Source: JALORV01 sp963724365 (lineage in GTDB: Bacteria > Pseudomonadota > Gammaproteobacteria > Burkholderiales > Burkholderiaceae_F). From it: DNA of 64,000 bases. Position numbers and translations under genes: made by a program. This document shows positions 1 to 9,328 of this stretch, in pieces. The stretch covers positions 349,049-413,048 of the forward strand of contig CAVRUR010000001.1 of assembly GCA_963724365.1 (NCBI GenBank), written 5' to 3'. Position 1 is the first letter of the stretch, and every line of letters begins with the position of its first letter. Below the pieces are notes generated by a model that saw nothing but the letters and a program-made list of their open reading frames with translations, was not told where the DNA came from and did not search any database.

Positions 1-1259
1 TAGTAGCCAGGCAGGGAATCGGGATTCGGGCCGACGTCCGTCGCGCCCTGGACGTTGTCGTGGCCGCGGAAGATGTTGGTGCCGCCACCGGAGACGCCGA
101 CGTTGCCGAGGACGAGCTGCAGCAGGCACGAGGCGCGCACGATGGCGTTGCCTGTCGTGTGCTGGGTCTGCCCCATGCACCAGACGATCGTGCTGGGTCG
201 GTTCTTGGCCATCGTTTCTGCGGCCAGCAGCACCTGGTCTTCAGGCACTCCGCAGGCTTCGGTCACCTTGTCGGGAGTCCACTTCATGGCCTCCTCTTTG
301 ACCTTGTCGATGCCATACACGCGAGCCGCCAGGTACGCCTTGTCCTCCCAGCCGTTCTTGAAGATGTGATACATCATCCCGTACAGGTACGGGATATCTC
401 CGCCCGAGCGCAGGCGGATGTAGTGATCGGCCTTCGCCGCCGTGCGCGTGAAGCGCGGATCGACGACGATCATCTTGGCCCCGTTCTCCTTCGCATGCAG
501 CGAGAACAGCATCGACACCGGGTGCGCCTCGGCAGCGTTCGACCCGATGTACATGATGGCCTTCGTGTTCATCATGTCGTTGTAGGAGTTCGTCATCGCG
601 CCATAACCCCACGTGTTCGCCACACCGGCGACCGTCGTGGAGTGGCAGATGCGCGCCTGGTGATCACAGTTGTTCGTGCCCCAGAGCGAAACGAACTTGC
701 GCATCAGGTACGCCTGCTCGTTGTTGTGCTTGGACGAGCCGATGAAGTAAGCCGCGTCGGGACCCGACTCCTCTCGAATCTTTGACATCTTCGCGGTGAT
801 CTCGTCGATCGCCTGATCCCAGCTGATCTTCTGGTACTTGCCGTCGACCAGCTTCATCGGATACTTCAGACGGTGCGAGTGCTCGGTCATGCCGTGCTCA
901 CGCACCGATGCGCCCTTGGCGCAGTGCGCACCGAGGTTCAGCGGCGAATCGAACACCGGCTCCTGGCCCACCCACACGCCATTTTTCACGACCGCGTCGA
1001 CCGAGCAGCCGACCGAGCAGTGCGTGCATACGGTGCGCTTGACCTGCACGCCCGAAGCCGCCGGCGCAGCTGCCGGTGCCGCCTCGGCCTTGCCGATCGC
1101 ACCGTACGGAAGCTGTGACGCAAAGGCCGCGGCACCCGCAGTTACGCCGGAGCGCTTGAGGAAGGTGCGTCGATCGATCGTCCGGCCGTGCATGCCGGAA
1201 ACAGCGCGCGCAAGGCGACCCTGGGCCGTCGCGGCCCCCGCGGATTTCTTCGTAAGCAT
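1..1259 (-). CDS. fdhA: Formate dehydrogenase catalytic (alpha) subunit, N-terminal part
   Basis: Molybdopterin oxidoreductase that oxidises formate to CO2; the C-terminal part lies outside the window. It begins with a long basic leader containing a twin-arginine motif (DRRTFLKRSG), so the folded enzyme is probably exported by Tat. A [4Fe-4S] motif follows (CTHCSVGC, fourth Cys in GAHCAKG). The metal ligand falls in HQARICHST; the codon is TGC at 645-647 (about residue 205), so this is a cysteine, not a selenocysteine, enzyme. The following GAMTNSYNDM segment is typical of formate dehydrogenases. The start at 1259 is preceded by GGGAG and lies 15 bases after the small Tat-protein gene. Family assignment is firm; whether the metal is Mo or W cannot be read here. 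Confidence 0.95.
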   Translation of the reverse strand, partial: MLTKKSAGAATAQGRLARAVSGMHGRTIDRRTFLKRSGVTAGAAAFASQLPYGAIGKAEAAPAAAPAASGVQVKRTVCTHCSVGCSVDAVVKNGVWVGQEPVFDSPLNLGAHCAKGASVREHGMTEHSHRLKYPMKLVDGKYQKISWDQAIDEITAKMSKIREESGPDAAYFIGSSKHNNEQAYLMRKFVSLWGTNNCDHQARICHSTTVAGVANTWGYGAMTNSYNDMMNTKAIMYIGSNAAEAHPVSMLFSLHAKENGAKMIVVDPRFTRTAAKADHYIRLRSGGDIPYLYGMMYHIFKNGWEDKAYLAARVYGIDKVKEEAMKWTPDKVTEACGVPEDQVLLAAETMAKNRPSTIVWCMGQTQHTTGNAIVRASCLLQLVLGNVGVSGGGTNIFRGHDNVQGATDVGPNPDSLPGY

Positions 1260-1274
1260 CGGGGAGTCTCCCGT

Positions 1275-1475
1275 CTAGACCTGGGTGGTGCGGTAGTAGT
1301 GCCGGATGTGCGCGGTTTCGCGATAGCCGAGTTGCTTCGAGTCATCGGCAACAGCGGTATCGCTGAGAATCTTGCGCTCGCCGACGAGAGTCGTCGCCAC
1401 GGCTGCTGCCGCAGTTGCGCCGCCAATCGCGACTGCCTTGAAGAAGCCGCGACGGCTCGGTTGTACGTTATTCAT
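1275..1475 (-). CDS. Formate dehydrogenase region Tat-target small protein
   Basis: A 66-residue protein with an N-terminal twin-arginine motif (SRRGFFKAVAIGG), an Ala-rich hydrophobic stretch and a short tail ending YRETAHIRHYYRTTQV. This matches the small Tat-signal proteins found beside formate dehydrogenase alpha subunits in many proteobacteria. Their role is not established; an exported assembly factor or small membrane partner is plausible. It lies between the TorD-like chaperone gene and the catalytic subunit, on the same strand and only 15 bases from the latter, so it is probably co-translated with it. Confidence 0.85.
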   Translation of the reverse strand: MNNVQPSRRGFFKAVAIGGATAAAAVATTLVGERKILSDTAVADDSKQLGYRETAHIRHYYRTTQV

Positions 1476-1560
1476 ATGATTATTCCTTCATACCCCTTGG
1501 CTCCCGGATCATCGCTCCTGTGCCGACGGTCCGTCAACGCTCAGGTTCCCTAAGTGATTC

Positions 1561-2175
1561 CTAGCCCATCTCGAATTGCGCTAGATCAGACACCATGAAG
1601 ACTTCGAGGGTACGTACCGCTGCCTTGTAGAAGTCGCTGAGGTCGGCCTTGTGCGCCGCATCACAAAACTCGCGGTACACCGGCTGCAGGTAGCGGGCAA
1701 AAAATTCCCGCTGGCGCTGCAAGGACTTCTCATCGGATCCGGCGGCAACGAGATGACGCATGACCTCCAGCACCGCGGCGAGGTTGTCTTCCGGCTCGGC
1801 CGATACGGCAGTGCGCGCCAGTCCCAGTTGAACCAGCGTGTCGCGCAATTCGACCAGCACAGCTTCCTTGTGCGGCCCCGGATGGTAATGCGACAGGTAA
1901 GTGCTGACGGGAGCCTTGCCCACGCCGATGAACGTTTCGTCGAACTCCAGCGTCGCATCTCGCGCCGACGTATGAACCGCTGCAGCGGCCAGGTCGTTCC
2001 AGGCCTGCGCCAGCTCGCCATCACCTTCGATGCTGCCGGCCGATTGCGCCAGCGCGCGCAACAGGCCTTCGTCAGGCCCCGCCGCGAACAAGCGCGCCAG
2101 CAGCGCATACAGCTGCATGCGTCCCTCGTCCTCGGGCGCCAGGACCACGCCCATCGTCGCGTCGGTCGTGCTCAT
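1561..2175 (-). CDS. TorD-family molybdoenzyme chaperone
   Basis: About 204 residues, predicted all-helical, beginning MSTTDATMGVVLAPEDEGRM. The stretch GRMQLYALLARLFAAGPDE and the later STYLSHYHPGP segment fit the TorD/DmsD cytoplasmic chaperone family, which binds Tat leaders and guards cofactor loading of molybdoenzymes. The frame stays open upstream, but ATG 2175 is chosen because it overlaps the stop of the preceding ferredoxin gene by four bases (ATGA), a sign of translational coupling. Its substrate is most likely the formate dehydrogenase encoded two genes downstream. Confidence 0.85.
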   Translation of the reverse strand: MSTTDATMGVVLAPEDEGRMQLYALLARLFAAGPDEGLLRALAQSAGSIEGDGELAQAWNDLAAAAVHTSARDATLEFDETFIGVGKAPVSTYLSHYHPGPHKEAVLVELRDTLVQLGLARTAVSAEPEDNLAAVLEVMRHLVAAGSDEKSLQRQREFFARYLQPVYREFCDAAHKADLSDFYKAAVRTLEVFMVSDLAQFEMG

Positions 2176-4252
2176 CGCTTGACGTCGAAGATCGATATTT
2201 CGTTCTTCGATTCCATCATGTCGATCACGCGACAGTCGGCACACATCTGGATGCGCCGCAGCGCTGCACCGGAGAACATCGAATGTGTGCTGAGACGGCT
2301 GGTCATCACGTCGATTATCTGCCGCGTACCGAACGGCGTTCCGCAGCGAACGCAATGGAACGGCTCGGCTTCGTTCAGCGTGACCGGCTGACGGGCCGCG
2401 GGTGTCACCAGCAGGCGCGGCACCAGGGAGATGGCCTGCTCGGGGCAGGTCGTCTCGCACAGGCCGCACTGCACGCAGTTGCGCTCGATGAAGCGCAACT
2501 TTGGCGCGTCCTCCGCATCCTGCAGTGCGGAACTCGGGCAGGCACCGATGCAGGCCTTGCACAGGGTGCAGAGTGACTTGTCGATGGCGAGCGCACCGAA
2601 CGGCGAGCCCGCGGGCAGTGCGATCTCGTCCGGCGGCGCCGACGCCTGTTGCACGAGGTGATGAATGGTGAAGTCGAGCGTCTCGCGCTTGCGGTTGGAC
2701 AGGTGAAAGGTCGCGGGTTCAGCGACGGTCGCCGCCGGCTGGGATGACCACAACGCCGCCTGCAGCGCAGCGGGCTCCTCCGGCACGCAATACCTGCCAG
2801 TGCGTGCCCGCGTATCCCAGTCCATTGAGGATCGCATCGGCAAGGCGCGCCTGCTGATCCAGCAGAGCACCGTGTTCGTCGGCCCCGGCATCGTCGACGA
2901 GCGCGAACACCTGGCTCGCGCCAAACGCAATGGCGCCCAGCACGACGTCGATGCCGATCGTCGCCACGCTGTGCACCTCGATCGGCAGCACGCGCGCCGG
3001 CAGCCCCTTGCCCACACGCGCCAGTCGCGCGATCAGCTCACGACCGCTCGTGGCGTTGTGGAACAGCAGCGCGGCGTCCTTGCCACCCGCCCCCCGATAC
3101 ACCGACAAGAGCTTCCGCAGCCGTGTACCGATATCGGCCACGGCGGGGTAGGCAAAGTGCAGCGCGCCGGTCGGACACGTCGTCGCACAGTCACCGCAGC
3201 CCATGCACAGGAACGGGTGCGCCCAGATCTTGTCGCCCAGTGAGCGGATGGCGTCGGTCGCGCAGACGTCGAGGCAGCGCGTACAGCCGGTCTTCGTATT
3301 GCGACTGTGCGCGCAGAGCTTTTCGTCATATTGCACATAGCGCGGCTTTTCGAACTCGCCCACCATCTGCACCAGCCGCCTCGCTGCCTGCGCCTGCTCC
3401 AGCGGGATCGGCGCCCGGCGCCTGGTAGCCGAACGGTTTCTCGGGCATTTTCAGCAACGGCTGCGCGGACAGGTCGAACACCAGGTCGAACTGCTCGGTG
3501 CGAGTCGACGCGGCGCGGCCAAAATCGATCGCACCGATCGCACCGCAGGCCTTCACACAGGCCCGGTGCGCCTTGCATCGCGTGAGATCGACCTGGTAGG
3601 TGAAGTCGATCGCCTGCTCCGGGCAGGCCTTGATGCAGGCGTTGCAGCGGGTGCAGGTCTCCAGATCGATCGGGTTGATCTGCTCCCACTCGACTTCGAA
3701 CTTGCCCAGATACCCTTGCACGGATCGCGGCATCCCCGACCACACCGGGTAACGACGGGTTGCCGGCAGTTCCGCGCCGCGCGCCGTCGTGATCAGGACA
3801 CTGACCGACAGGCTGTCGACGAGCTGCTCGGCCCAGGCGATGGCTGCCTCGGCCGGCCCGATGATCAGCACCTCGCCCTTGGACGAGTAGGAAGATATCG
3901 CGACCGGCTGCGGCTCCGGCAGATCCGCCAGCGCGAGCAGGGCGGCGATCTTCGCGGTCGCGGCAGCACCTTCGGCCGACCATCCGGCCGCCTCGCGGAT
4001 ATTGACGAACTTCAGCTCCGTCGATGCGCCCGCACTCTCGGCCAGTTCCGAGAACAGCGGGGCCTCCTGCGTGCACGCAACCGTGCAGGGGCCGGCTCCC
4101 AGCGCCGAGGTGAAGCCGTCGACTTCCTTGCGGCACAGCTCGGTGTAGATCGGTATCGCGTCGCGCCCGAGCGCGCGCCCAAGCGCCGCCCCGTCGAGCG
4201 ACATGGTGCGATTGCAGTTGCAGACTTTCAGCGTGTTGCCTGGTGTGGCCAT
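2172..4252 (-). CDS. Poly-[4Fe-4S] ferredoxin-like protein of the formate dehydrogenase operon (two frameshifts)
   Basis: Three overlapping frames join into one protein of about 693 residues starting MATPGNTLKVCNCN. The middle holds CTRCNACIKACP and CKAHRACVKACG, then CTRCLDVCA and CMGCGDCATTCP; the last third holds CTLCKACIGACP and CVQCGLCETTCP plus a CVRCG...CADC pair. That is about six ferredoxin-type cluster sites, suiting an electron-transfer partner of the dehydrogenase. Continuity breaks near 3415 (around GFGYQAP/PIPLEQAQ) and near 2788 (around HWQVL/PEEPAALQ); each is repaired by removing one base. It overlaps the TorD start by four bases. Exact redox partner unknown. Confidence 0.85.
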
Positions 4253-4323
4253 GCGGGCTCAGGTGGGAGAGGGATCGGGTGCCGCGGTCTTGCCCGGCGG
4301 GATGGCCGTCGATGACGACACGT

Positions 4324-5013
4324 TCAGTGCCTTGTCCGGCGCCTCCGCCGACGCTTGTCCGCGGGCGCCGTGTCCGCGGGCACTTCGCTGGGCGCCGCTG
4401 TCAGCGCGGATGTCGATTCGACGTTCGCGTCTTCGACAGCAAGGCCACTCGTTTCTTCGACGGCGTCAGGACTCGCTGCGTGATCAGGTTCTGCGCCGGC
4501 GGCCGCCGCGAGAGACGCCGATTCATCGCCCGCCGCGGCCGCCGCTGCTTCGGCCGCTTCCACCTCAGCAAGTTCGGAACCGTGCAGGAAAGCGCGCGCG
4601 CTCGGCAGACGCATACGCAGCGCGGCCGGCAGCGGCTCGAACTGCGTGTAGTCGTCGACATACACGTCCAGCATGTCCATCTGGTTGAAGTGCGGGTCGG
4701 CGAAGAGTTTCTTCAGTGCTGCCCGGCGCAGGTCTTCACCGACGGGCTGCTGGAAAAACGCCGCGTAGTCCGAACGCAAGCCCTCGAGCGACTCGATCGG
4801 CGGCAGCGGCACCTCGGCCGCATCGCCGGTCACTCCTGCGTGTGCCGCTGCCGGGACAGGCCCGCCTCCCGCGACTTCCTCGCCACCGACCTTCGCCGGC
4901 AGATCACCGGCAACCTCCGGCGCAGCAACTTCAGCCGGCGGCTCCGCTTCGCGCTCGGCCGCGCGCTTTCGCCGCGACCAACGGGCGAGGAACGATTCCG
5001 GTTCAGTGCTCAT
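4324..5013 (-). CDS. DUF3306 domain protein
   Basis: 229 residues beginning MSTEPESFLARWSRRKRAAE, the usual N-terminus of DUF3306 proteins. A central conserved part reads LRSDYAAFFQQPVGEDLRRA and DPHFNQMDMLDVYVDDYTQ. The C-terminal third is a low-complexity Ala/Glu-rich region ending in a run of arginines. No signal peptide or membrane segment is seen. DUF3306 and DUF3305 genes travel with formate dehydrogenase operons; their biochemical role is unknown. It lies 71 bases upstream of the poly-ferredoxin gene in the same operon. Confidence 0.85.
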   Translation of the reverse strand: MSTEPESFLARWSRRKRAAEREAEPPAEVAAPEVAGDLPAKVGGEEVAGGGPVPAAAHAGVTGDAAEVPLPPIESLEGLRSDYAAFFQQPVGEDLRRAALKKLFADPHFNQMDMLDVYVDDYTQFEPLPAALRMRLPSARAFLHGSELAEVEAAEAAAAAAGDESASLAAAAGAEPDHAASPDAVEETSGLAVEDANVESTSALTAAPSEVPADTAPADKRRRRRRTRH

Positions 5014-5079
5014 TCAGGTAGCCGTCACCAGCGGCGCGCCGTGCACATCGGGATGCAAACGTGCAGCAGCTTCGCGGAT

Positions 5080-5559
5080 TCATCGATTGTCGCGCTTGGC
5101 GCCGAGGAACGACGCCGGCGCCGGTCGGCGTTTTTTCTCCGGCATCTTCAGATGCTGCTGCGTGAATGCCGCAAGCCACGGCAGCCACTCGCTCGGGATG
5201 GGCACCGCCTCGACCTGCGCACCGCCGTCCATGCGCCGCGCCGCCTCGTGATAGCTGAGCGTGACCCAGCGCGGTTCCGCGCCCATCTCGGTCAGTTCCC
5301 ACTCCACGAAGGCGACCGGGTGATCGGTCGTCAGGTTCAGATAGTAGCCATCGGCCTCGGTGCGATTCAGTTCGACTTCAAAACCGAGATGCAGCCACTG
5401 TTCGCCCGCGGCATTGCGTTCGAGCAGGATCGGCGCGTCATCGCGCGCGCCATCGCGCTCGATGACGGCAACCGGGACCCAGATCTCGGACGTCCACGGG
5501 TTGTCGACAAGGCGCTTGGCGGTCACGACCGCGGCCGGCCTTCGCAATGGGTTTGCCAT
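5080..5559 (-). CDS. DUF3305 domain protein
   Basis: 159 residues starting MANPLRRPAAVVTAKRLVDN. Conserved family features include NPWTSEIWVPVAVI, a YYLNLTTDHPVAFVEWEL segment and a C-terminal EWLPWLAAFTQQHLKMPEKK tail. The open frame extends upstream to 5727, but ATG 5559 gives the normal family N-terminus. It is the first gene of the leftward formate dehydrogenase operon and stands divergent from fdhD. Function unknown; the constant association with formate dehydrogenase suggests a role in assembly or maturation. Confidence 0.85.
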   Translation of the reverse strand: MANPLRRPAAVVTAKRLVDNPWTSEIWVPVAVIERDGARDDAPILLERNAAGEQWLHLGFEVELNRTEADGYYLNLTTDHPVAFVEWELTEMGAEPRWVTLSYHEAARRMDGGAQVEAVPIPSEWLPWLAAFTQQHLKMPEKKRRPAPASFLGAKRDNR

Positions 5560-5669
5560 GCCTTCGATGTTATCTTCCTTCAGGCAGCAGAGAATATTCC
5601 TGCTATCGCTCAGCAAGCGTAAACCGGAATACGGAATACGCGTGAAGGGTCTTTCGTGGACTGCTCTCG

Positions 5670-6545
5670 ATGATGCGCGATGCGATCCAGACGCCACGCA
5701 GGACCGGAACCCGACCATCGATGCCACTGCTGCTGACCAACGCGTCCCGCCCGCTGATCTTCCCTGTCGATGCCATCGACGAACGCGGCATATCCGTGCC
5801 GACGCCGATCGCCGGCGAGCATCCGCTCACGCTCTACGTCGACAAGTGCGAAGTCGTCACGCTGATGACACTGGGGCAGGCGCCCGAGGCGCTCGCCATC
5901 GGCTATCTGCGCAACCAGCGCCTGGTGTCGTCGCTCGACGAACTCGCCGCAGTGCAGGTCGACTGGGAAACCGACGCCGTGGCGGTCACCACGCGACGTG
6001 GCGTCAAGTCGCTCGCAAAGAAACTCGCCAAGCGGACGGTGACCACCGGTTGCGGACAGGGAACGATGTTCGGCGACCTGATGGAAGAGGTCGATTCGAT
6101 CCGCCTGCGCGACGACGTGCGCTTGTCGGAAGCGTCACTGGTCGCCGTGCTCGAAGCCGTGCGCCAGCACGAGACGATCTACAACGCCGCAGGTGCCGTG
6201 CACGGCTGCGCGCTGGCCTCGAACGAGGGCGCCGACAGCCGGATCCTCGTCTTCATCGAGGATGTCGGGCGGCATAACGCCGTCGATGCGATTGCGGGCC
6301 GCATGTGGCTCGACAACATCGACGGCTCGGACAAGGTCTTCTATACGACGGGCCGGCTGACGTCCGAGATGGTGATCAAGACCGCGCAGATGGGCATCCC
6401 GTTCCTTGTTTCACGCTCGGGTCTGACCGAAATGGCCTGGCGCATTGCGAGCCAGGTCGGACTGACGATGATCGGCCGCGCAGCCCGCAAGCACTACCTG
6501 CTCTTCACCGGTCGGCATCGTTTCGACGCGGCGCGCGCGTCATGA
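5670..6545 (+). CDS. fdhD: Formate dehydrogenase accessory sulfurtransferase FdhD
   Basis: 291 residues. FdhD passes sulfur from a cysteine desulfurase to the molybdenum (or tungsten) bis-MGD cofactor, a step formate dehydrogenase needs for activity. Recognisable blocks are EHPLTLYVDKCEVVTLMTL, the NAAGAVHGCAL segment, EDVGRHNAVDAI and YTTGRLTSEMVIK. The loop that in E. coli carries a CxxC reads TGCGQGT (residues 126-132): the first cysteine (about 128) is present, the second position is glycine. Start 5670 is the first of several nearby ATGs (5673 and 5721 are alternatives). It is divergent from DUF3305 and followed by mobA. Confidence 0.93.
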   Translation: MMRDAIQTPRRTGTRPSMPLLLTNASRPLIFPVDAIDERGISVPTPIAGEHPLTLYVDKCEVVTLMTLGQAPEALAIGYLRNQRLVSSLDELAAVQVDWETDAVAVTTRRGVKSLAKKLAKRTVTTGCGQGTMFGDLMEEVDSIRLRDDVRLSEASLVAVLEAVRQHETIYNAAGAVHGCALASNEGADSRILVFIEDVGRHNAVDAIAGRMWLDNIDGSDKVFYTTGRLTSEMVIKTAQMGIPFLVSRSGLTEMAWRIASQVGLTMIGRAARKHYLLFTGRHRFDAARAS

Positions 6546-6603
6546 GCGCGCACGGCCGCTCCGAAGCGCTCAAGCCGCAGCGCGCAGCGCGGAGGCTAGT
6601 CCG

Positions 6604-7186
6604 GTGACGCGCGCGATCTGCGGCCTGGTACTGGCCGGCGGGCAAGGTCGTCGCATGGGGGGCGTCGACAAGGGCCTGCAGCAGTTGCAGGGACGGCCGC
6701 TGATGCAGCATGTGATCGAAAGGCTGCGCCCGCAGGTCGACCAGCGTGCTGATCAACGCCAACCAGAACCTCGAGCGCTATGCAGAGTTCGGTTGTCCCG
6801 TCGTGCCCGACCGGGTCGGCGGCTTCGCGGGGCCCCTGGCCGGGCTGGACGCGGGCCTGCATGCGACCGACGCACCGCTGGTCGTCACCGTGCCGTGCGA
6901 TTCGCCCTTCCTGCCGCACGACCTCGTCGCCCGGCTGGCGACGGCGCGCAGCGAGACCGATGCCGATGTCGCGGTGGCGCGCACCGGCAGTCAGCCGCAT
7001 CCGGTGTTCGCACTGGTCTGCACCCGCGTGCGTCCCCACCTGGCCGACTTCCTGGCGCGCGGCGAGCGCAAGATCGATCTCTGGTACGCGAGCCTGAACG
7101 TGGTCGAGGTCGCCTTCGACGACGAAGCCGACGCCTTCGCCAACATCAACACGCGCGCCGAACTGGAGCAGCACGACCGCGGATGA
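6604..7186 (+). CDS. mobA: Molybdenum cofactor guanylyltransferase MobA (one frameshift)
   Basis: Adds GMP to Mo-molybdopterin, giving the guanine dinucleotide cofactor that formate dehydrogenase uses. The N-terminus carries the nucleotidyltransferase loop LAGGQGRRMGGVDKGL; later come INANQNLERYAEFG, VVPDRVGGFAGPLAGL and the metal-site region VPCDSPFLP. The reading breaks at about 6740, where RLRPQVD must continue into SVLINANQN; removing one base of a CC pair restores 193 residues, a normal MobA length. Translation probably starts at GTG 6604. Cytoplasmic. Confidence 0.88.
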
Positions 7187-7279
7187 ACTCGCGTCCTGCG
7201 ACGCGTGCGCCCGATGTAAGAAGCCGATTGCCTGATCGGGTTCGAGATGGGCAGGGATGCCCGGCTGCGGACGAGCCGG

Positions 7280-8423
7280 TCAGCGTCCTGGCTTTTGAAG
7301 GCCTCGCTTAGAACCGCGCTGGGCGCGTTCGCCCCACCAAGGCAGGACGTCGCGCAACGACATCGCCTCGCCGCTGCGCGCCGGCGCATAGCCGGCCAGC
7401 GTCGAGAGTCGCCGCAACCAGGACTCGCTGCGCAGCACCGCCTGCAGGATGCGGATTGCGGGCTGCGCCAACGTCGCCTTGTCGCACACCAGGAAGTACT
7501 CCTCCCACAACAGCGGCACGAAGTCGAGATTGCGCGAGCGCGCCGCCGCCTCGATGCACAGGCCGGTATCCGCCTGACCTGCAGCGACCGTCTGAGCCAC
7601 CGCCGCGTGTGATGGCTCCTCGTTCTCGTAGCCCACCAGTGTGGATTGAGCCACGCCGTGTTGCTCGCAAAGCGCATCGAGCAGCAGCCGCGTGCCGGTG
7701 CCGGTCGGCCGGTTGACGAAGCGCGCACCGCGCGCCGCCACATCGGCGATCGTGCGCAGACCCAGGGGATTGCCCTGTGCCACCGCCAGGCCCTGCACGC
7801 GGCGCGCGAATCCGATCAATTGGTGGCGGTCGGGATGCAACAGGGGCTGGTAGGTCCGGGCGATCAGGCTGTGCGGGGTCGTGCGGGGCGGCAGGTGAAA
7901 GCCGGCGATCGCACAGTGTCCGGCGCTCAGTGCGTGCAGCGCGTTTGCGCTGCCGGTAAAGCGGATGTCGAGGTGCAGGCGGGAAGGCGTGCAGTGCTCG
8001 CCCAGCAGCGCCAGGGCCATGTCATGGCTGGCGCAAAAATACGAGCACGCTGGCGGACGCGTCGAAGGCCATCGCGAAGGCTCGCTCGAGATCGGAGTGC
8101 AGCGCGGCGATCTGTGGTGCCAGCCGCGCCTGCACCTGCCGCTCGGCCCACAGCAGTTTGTCGGCGAATTCGGTCAGCCGCGCCGGCTGTCCCCGGTCCC
8201 AGACGATCAGGTGCTGTCCGAGTTCCTGTTCCCATCGCTTGAGTTCGCCCCAGACGTGGCGATACGACTGGCCCAGGGCACGAGCGGCGCCCGAGATCGA
8301 ACCCTGGGCGCGCACTGCGGCCAGCAGATCCATCAATGGATTGCGGATCAGCGCCTCGGGTGCGCGTCCGCTCGCCAACACATACGACAGTTCGACCTTG
8401 TGCACCACGCGAGTTTGCCGCAA
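7280..8423 (-). CDS. ModE-like HTH plus periplasmic-binding-type domain regulator (one frameshift)
   Basis: Two abutting frames join into about 380 residues. The N-terminal 130 residues form a winged helix of the ModE/LysR type (SISGAARALGQSYRHVW, then LTEFADKLLWAE). The C-terminal part is a PBP-like ligand domain (LHLDIRFTGSANALHAL, FVNRPTGTGTRLLLDALC, AAVAQTVAAGQADTG, FLVCDKATL). Such one-component regulators lie beside tungstate and molybdate transporters and are thought to sense the oxyanion or its cofactor. The break is an A5 homopolymer at 8035-8039 (plus strand): with one base fewer, SVLVF runs on into CASHDMALALLG. It is divergent from tupB, its probable target. Confidence 0.8.
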
Positions 8424-8524
8424 AGCTCGCCATCCGCCCGCGCCACATATGAAACAGTTTGCCTAAGGTGGCCCGGCCCACTGTGGCCTGAATGCCCGCA
8501 CGCTTGCCTACGATCCATCCCGCG

Positions 8525-9262
8525 ATGGACACGATTTCCCAGGCGACCGCCGCCGCGCTGACCATGATTGCCTCGTTCGACCCGGCATTGCTGTCGGTGG
8601 TCGGACGTTCGCTGGCGGTCAGCGCGAGCGCGTGCCTGATCGCTTTCGGCTTCGGCGTACTTGCCGGGGCCTGGCTCGGTGTCTCCCGCTTTGCAGGACG
8701 CGGCGCGGTTCTCGCGGTGCTCAATACGCTGCTCGCGCTGCCCTCGGTCGTCGTCGGCCTGCTCGTCTATCTCCTGCTATCGCGCTCCGGACCGCTGGGC
8801 TTTCTGGGATGGCTCTTTTCCTTCGAGGCGATGGTGCTGGCGCAGACGATCCTGGTGGTGCCGATCGTCACCGCGCTCACGCGCCAGGCGATCGAGGACG
8901 CCGACCGGGCGCATGGGGAGCAGCTGACGTCGCTGGGGGCCGCGCCGTTCATGCGGGGCCTCCTGCTGTCCTGGGACGAACGCTACGCGTTGCTGACGGT
9001 ACTGCTCGCAGCATTCGGACGCGCGATTTCCGAAGTGGGTGCGGTGATGATCGTCGGCGGCAATATCGATGGCTTCACCCGCGTGATGACCACGGCGATC
9101 GCGCTGGAGACCAGCAAGGGCGACCTGCCGCTCGCCGTTGCCCTGGGCATCGTGCTGCTCCTGGTGGTGCTGGCATTGAACGCGCTGATCGCCGCATTGC
9201 GCACCTGGCGCGAACGGCTCGACGGCGCGGCCACACAGGCTGCACGGGTCGCGGTCGCATGA
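8525..9262 (+). CDS. tupB: Tungstate ABC transporter permease TupB
   Basis: 245 residues from ATG 8525 (an in-frame ATG at 8492 would add 11). Several membrane helices are visible, with the permease cytoplasmic loop HGEQLTSLGAAPFMRGLLLS (the EAA-type contact to the ATPase) and the GRAISEVGAVMIVGGNI segment typical of TupB/ModB permeases. It forms the channel of the tungstate importer together with the following ATPase and binding-protein genes, which it precedes by 66 bases. An upstream divergent regulator with a ligand domain suggests control by oxyanion supply. Confidence 0.88.
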   Translation: MDTISQATAAALTMIASFDPALLSVVGRSLAVSASACLIAFGFGVLAGAWLGVSRFAGRGAVLAVLNTLLALPSVVVGLLVYLLLSRSGPLGFLGWLFSFEAMVLAQTILVVPIVTALTRQAIEDADRAHGEQLTSLGAAPFMRGLLLSWDERYALLTVLLAAFGRAISEVGAVMIVGGNIDGFTRVMTTAIALETSKGDLPLAVALGIVLLLVVLALNALIAALRTWRERLDGAATQAARVAVA

Positions 9263-9328
9263 ACCTGTCCGATAACCCACAGGGTGCGTTTCCGAACGCC
9301 CAGCGCTGCAAGCGTCGCGACGCACCCG

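Noticed and set aside
645..647. Possible selenocysteine at the formate dehydrogenase active site
   Set aside because: The codon is TGC (cysteine), and no in-frame TGA interrupts the visible part of the gene.
4243..5622. 459-residue frame on the plus strand
   Set aside because: It runs antisense to the DUF3306 and DUF3305 genes, is very Arg-rich and shows no recognisable motif; a high-GC shadow.
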